A DNA stretch of 64,000 bases from Dyella_B jejuensis (GTDB lineage: Bacteria; Pseudomonadota; Gammaproteobacteria; Xanthomonadales; Rhodanobacteraceae), in NCBI RefSeq assembly GCF_044904675.1, contig NZ_JADIKJ010000003.1, forward strand, positions 62,001-126,000. Direction: 5' to 3'. Shown here piece after piece: positions 61,509 through 64,000 of the stretch. Position 1 is the stretch's first letter. Each line of letters begins with the position of its first letter. The notes beneath the pieces were generated by a model that worked only from the letters and a program-made list of their open reading frames with translations, ran no database searches and was not told the DNA's origin. Position numbers and translations under genes: made by a program.

Positions 61509-61919
61509 TTGGTCAACGCCGACTTCCTGTTCGCGGCGCGCTGTCTTTTAGTTGGCTTCGGGTCCACCACCAGGCCACGCACGGTCGGCAGCGTGGAGGA
61601 CTATGCCAAACGGGTGCGCGTCGCTGCCGCTGCCATCCATGAGGTGGATCCGGATGCCGTCGTGGTCGCCGGCGGCGCTACCAATTCCGATATGCATTGG
61701 TTCGAAGCGTTTGCTCGCAACGATGCGCTGTCGGCCATTGATTATCTGGCAAGGTTCATGGCCCTGGCGCGTGCAAGCAGGTACGTGCGTGGCGTTTGGT
61801 GGTATGACCTGATCGACGATGGAAGCGATCCGGACAATCGCGAGAATCGTTTCGGTCTTTTCAACCAGGATGGAACACCCAAGCCAGCGGCGCGACGCAT
61901 CGCCGACAGCCGCCGATGA
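61509..61919 (+). pseudogene. Remnant of a secreted glycoside hydrolase
   Basis: The first 20 codons of the frame look unrelated, then EDYAKRVRVAAAAIHEVDPDAVVVAGG and HWFEAFARND resemble a TIM-barrel glycoside hydrolase of clan A, and WWYDLIDDGSDPDNRENRFGLFNQDGTPKPAARRIAD is the usual C-terminal block of such enzymes. The middle (after SAID) that should carry LSIHPY and the catalytic acid is missing, so about a hundred residues are deleted. No start or signal peptide is supported, hence a pseudogene. Confidence 0.65.
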
Positions 61920-62020
61920 CGTGACAGGCATTGCGGCGGAACAACGTATCCGCCGTCGCTTTCATGCAGTGCCTGGGGTGGCTGGCATCGCGCGCGCATT
62001 TGATTTTTCTGACAGCATCC

Positions 62021-64000
62021 CTAGAACTTCTTCTGGATGTTGATCAACACCGATTGGTCGTTCTGGTCACCCGCGTCGATCTGGTTGACGTATTCCAGCC
62101 GCAGCATCAGGTTGTTGGGGAATTCCCAGTTCACGCCCACGCCGACCAGGAAGTGGTTCTGCGTCAGCGGATCCACTTGCGCACGGTAGAGCGGTCCGGC
62201 CAACAGGTCGGCGTAGCTCATGGTGGCCTGGCTGGAACCCTGGAAATCGTGCTCGTATTCCACGCGCAGTTGCGGCATGACCGTGCCGTAGTCTTCCTTG
62301 ATCAGGTAATTGGCGCGGATACCCAGGCTGGTCGTGGTGGTTTTCACCAGCTGGCTCTGGTAGCTCAATGCGTAGATCGCATCGCCTTGCTCGGTATAGC
62401 CGTCCAGCCGCGCGGAAGCAGCGTCGAGTCGTCCGTATGGCGAGAGCAGCAAGGTATCGGTGCGGTACTCGTAGCCGGCGGAGATCGAGGCGAATACCTG
62501 GTGCCCGTCACGGCTGCCGCTGACCGTATTGCCATCGGCGGTGACATAGCGGCGCGCGTCGAATGACAGCCATTCGTAGCCCAGCAAACTGTCGACGAAG
62601 GTCGAGGGGCTCGGACTGAAGCTGCCGTACCAGGCGATGTTATAGCTATCGGCAATGCTGCTGCTGCCGTTGTGGCCGATATCCGAATCGTCGTGGCCAT
62701 AGCCCACGCCGACGCCCATCGCGAAGGACGAGGACAGGCGATGATCGATACCCGCGCTGACGCCCGAGGTCGTGAAGTCGAAGCCGTTGGCGGTGGCCGT
62801 GGTATCGCGCGATCCGAAATTCACCGCGCCGCCGGTCCACACGGTATAGCCGTTGGGTAGCACGGACGACGACGCGGATGCCGGATTGGCCGGTGTTTGC
62901 GGCGCCACCATGTAGCGTCGATCCAGGTTGGCCGCCGTGTTCTGCGTGCCGTTGTACGGCCATTGCGTGGCAAGGCCATCGGGATTGATGTTGTCGCCGG
63001 ACATGAAAGTGAGGCCATTCTGGAATCCGCCGTCGCCGCCTGCGCCGCCATGCAGGCTTTCCAGGCGTTGCTGGAAGTTGTCGATCTGGCCCTGGGCGAA
63101 TTCACGGGCCGCATCGGCCTGCGCGGTGAGCACCCCCAGCACTTCCGGATCTTTCGACGGATCCGGCCGCGCAGTCACCGCGATGGTGATGGTGCCCGGC
63201 GTCGAGGTCGCATAGGCGTTGGTCAGCGTGAAGGTGACCACGGCGGCGCCGCTGAACGTCGGCGACGACGTGAAGTCGAGCTGGTAGCCACCCGATGCCT
63301 GCACAATGCGCGCGCTGCCTGCCGAGGCAGGCGAGAGCGATACCAGCGTGGCCGCCGTAAACGGTCCGCCGCTCGCGCCCTTGGTCAGTACGGCCTGCAC
63401 TGGCCGGCCGGCAACGGACGAGAGGTTTTGCGAGACCGCGATCGGCTTCGGATCGATCGTGATCGTCACCGTGGCTGGCGAGGATACGCCGAACGCATTG
63501 GACAACGTGTAGGTGAAACTCACCTGCCCCGAGGCCGTGGCTTCGGCGGTGTAGTTGATCGCATTGGCCGCCACCGTTGCCGTGCCGGAGCCCGGCGCCT
63601 TGACGATGGTGACTGCCGTGAACGGACCGCCTGTCGCACCGGTAGTCGGATTGATGCTCACCGTATTGCCGGCAAGCATGGTGATGTTCTGCGCGGCAAT
63701 CGTCGGCACTGCCAGTGGCGTCACCGTGACCGTCACCGTAGCCGGCGCGGACGTACCACCGGGACCGGTAGCGGTATAGGTCAGCGTATCGGTGCCGAAG
63801 AAATCGTGCGCCGGCGTGTAGACGATGCCCATTCCGCTGACCGATGCCGCGCCATGGGCCGGCGCCGTACCGATCGCCACGCTGGTAATCGGACCGGTAT
63901 CCACCGAGGTCACATTGATCGTCACCGCCTGGTTCGCCGGTGTGCTGGCGGTGTCGTTGACGGTCACCGGCCGGGGCTGCCTGGTGGCCAGCGTGTAGGA
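62021..64000 (-). CDS. Autotransporter with Ig-like repeats, C-terminal part (cut by edge)
   Basis: The frame runs off the right edge (reading SYTLATRQPRPV... at the edge), so only about 660 C-terminal residues are present. Two to three repeats of an Ig/cadherin-like motif occur, each with GGPFTAVTIV or GGPFTAATLV and VTFTYTLSN-type strands, ending in PDPSKDPEVLG. A coiled-coil-like linker (LTAQADAAREFAQGQIDNFQQRLESL) precedes a beta-barrel domain (from about residue 370) with alternating strands and the final LINIQKKF. It is an adhesin-like surface protein. Function inferred. Confidence 0.85.
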   Translation of the reverse strand, partial: SYTLATRQPRPVTVNDTASTPANQAVTINVTSVDTGPITSVAIGTAPAHGAASVSGMGIVYTPAHDFFGTDTLTYTATGPGGTSAPATVTVTVTPLAVPTIAAQNITMLAGNTVSINPTTGATGGPFTAVTIVKAPGSGTATVAANAINYTAEATASGQVSFTYTLSNAFGVSSPATVTITIDPKPIAVSQNLSSVAGRPVQAVLTKGASGGPFTAATLVSLSPASAGSARIVQASGGYQLDFTSSPTFSGAAVVTFTLTNAYATSTPGTITIAVTARPDPSKDPEVLGVLTAQADAAREFAQGQIDNFQQRLESLHGGAGGDGGFQNGLTFMSGDNINPDGLATQWPYNGTQNTAANLDRRYMVAPQTPANPASASSSVLPNGYTVWTGGAVNFGSRDTTATANGFDFTTSGVSAGIDHRLSSSFAMGVGVGYGHDDSDIGHNGSSSIADSYNIAWYGSFSPSPSTFVDSLLGYEWLSFDARRYVTADGNTVSGSRDGHQVFASISAGYEYRTDTLLLSPYGRLDAASARLDGYTEQGDAIYALSYQSQLVKTTTTSLGIRANYLIKEDYGTVMPQLRVEYEHDFQGSSQATMSYADLLAGPLYRAQVDPLTQNHFLVGVGVNWEFPNNLMLRLEYVNQIDAGDQNDQSVLINIQKKF

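Noticed and set aside
1..64000. Search for tRNA, rRNA, CRISPR arrays, insertion sequences and prophage genes
   Set aside because: I saw no direct-repeat arrays, transposase motifs or tRNA-like cloverleaf sequences; short structural RNAs cannot be excluded by eye.

Overview
The window is a GC-rich gammaproteobacterial chromosome segment spanning the replication origin. The gene order gyrB-recF-dnaN-dnaA reading left, rpmH-rnpA-yidC-mnmE reading right, together with the lptM-dapF-DUF484-xerC-hslV-hslU cluster, a HslV with a short propeptide, RES toxin, PNGase A-like amidase and many Xanthomonadales-style proteins, points to the family Rhodanobacteraceae (Dyella, Frateuria, Rhodanobacter or Luteibacter). 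This is inferred from gene content, not from a database search.

Layout. 1-9051 is the replication/ribosome/tRNA-modification core, with oriC-like DnaA boxes on both sides of dnaA and two perfect 16-bp parS sites inside recF. 9171-16876 carries a periplasmic Spy-like protein, a GST, and a long leftward cluster for lipoprotein/LptM, diaminopimelate epimerase, XerC recombinase and the HslVU protease. 16917-23718 holds a GNAT acetyltransferase divergent from a RimK-type ATP-grasp ligase, aroE, a cysteine-cluster protein, a secreted PNGase A-like amidase and small envelope proteins.

The most unusual part is 23.7-28.0 kb, a compact AT-rich island on the minus strand. It has five genes in operon order: two related proteins with HEAT-like C-termini (one with a cupin-like HxH...E...H pattern), a 44-residue peptide with a Gly-Gly leader and an 18-residue hydrophobic tail, an ABC-2-type permease and its ATPase. 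I read it as an undescribed modified-peptide (RiPP-like) production/export cassette acquired by transfer; this is inference. Just beyond it, two copies of a degenerate structured repeat (28541-28787 and 32738-32922) lie in inverted orientation around a patatin-like gene and an oligopeptidase A gene, and show compensatory base changes in a stem.

33-48 kb is metabolic/accessory: prolyl-hydroxylase-like oxygenase, fructose-1,6-bisphosphatase, a DJ-1-like protein lacking the cysteine, a decayed GFA gene, a WYL regulator, a DUF885 peptidase, an Xre-RES toxin-antitoxin pair with a promoter/operator palindrome, a phenylalanine hydroxylase divergent from an Lrp regulator, PlsC, YheT-type hydrolase and a Ycf46-like AAA ATPase. 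48-64 kb holds a run of small envelope proteins ending in an AI-2E/PerM transporter, a tripartite RND efflux operon with a divergent LysR regulator, uppP, glnA with a sigma-54 promoter and an NtrC-type site, a glycoside hydrolase remnant, and the C-terminal part of a large autotransporter cut by the window edge. I saw no tRNA, rRNA, CRISPR array, intact insertion sequence or prophage.
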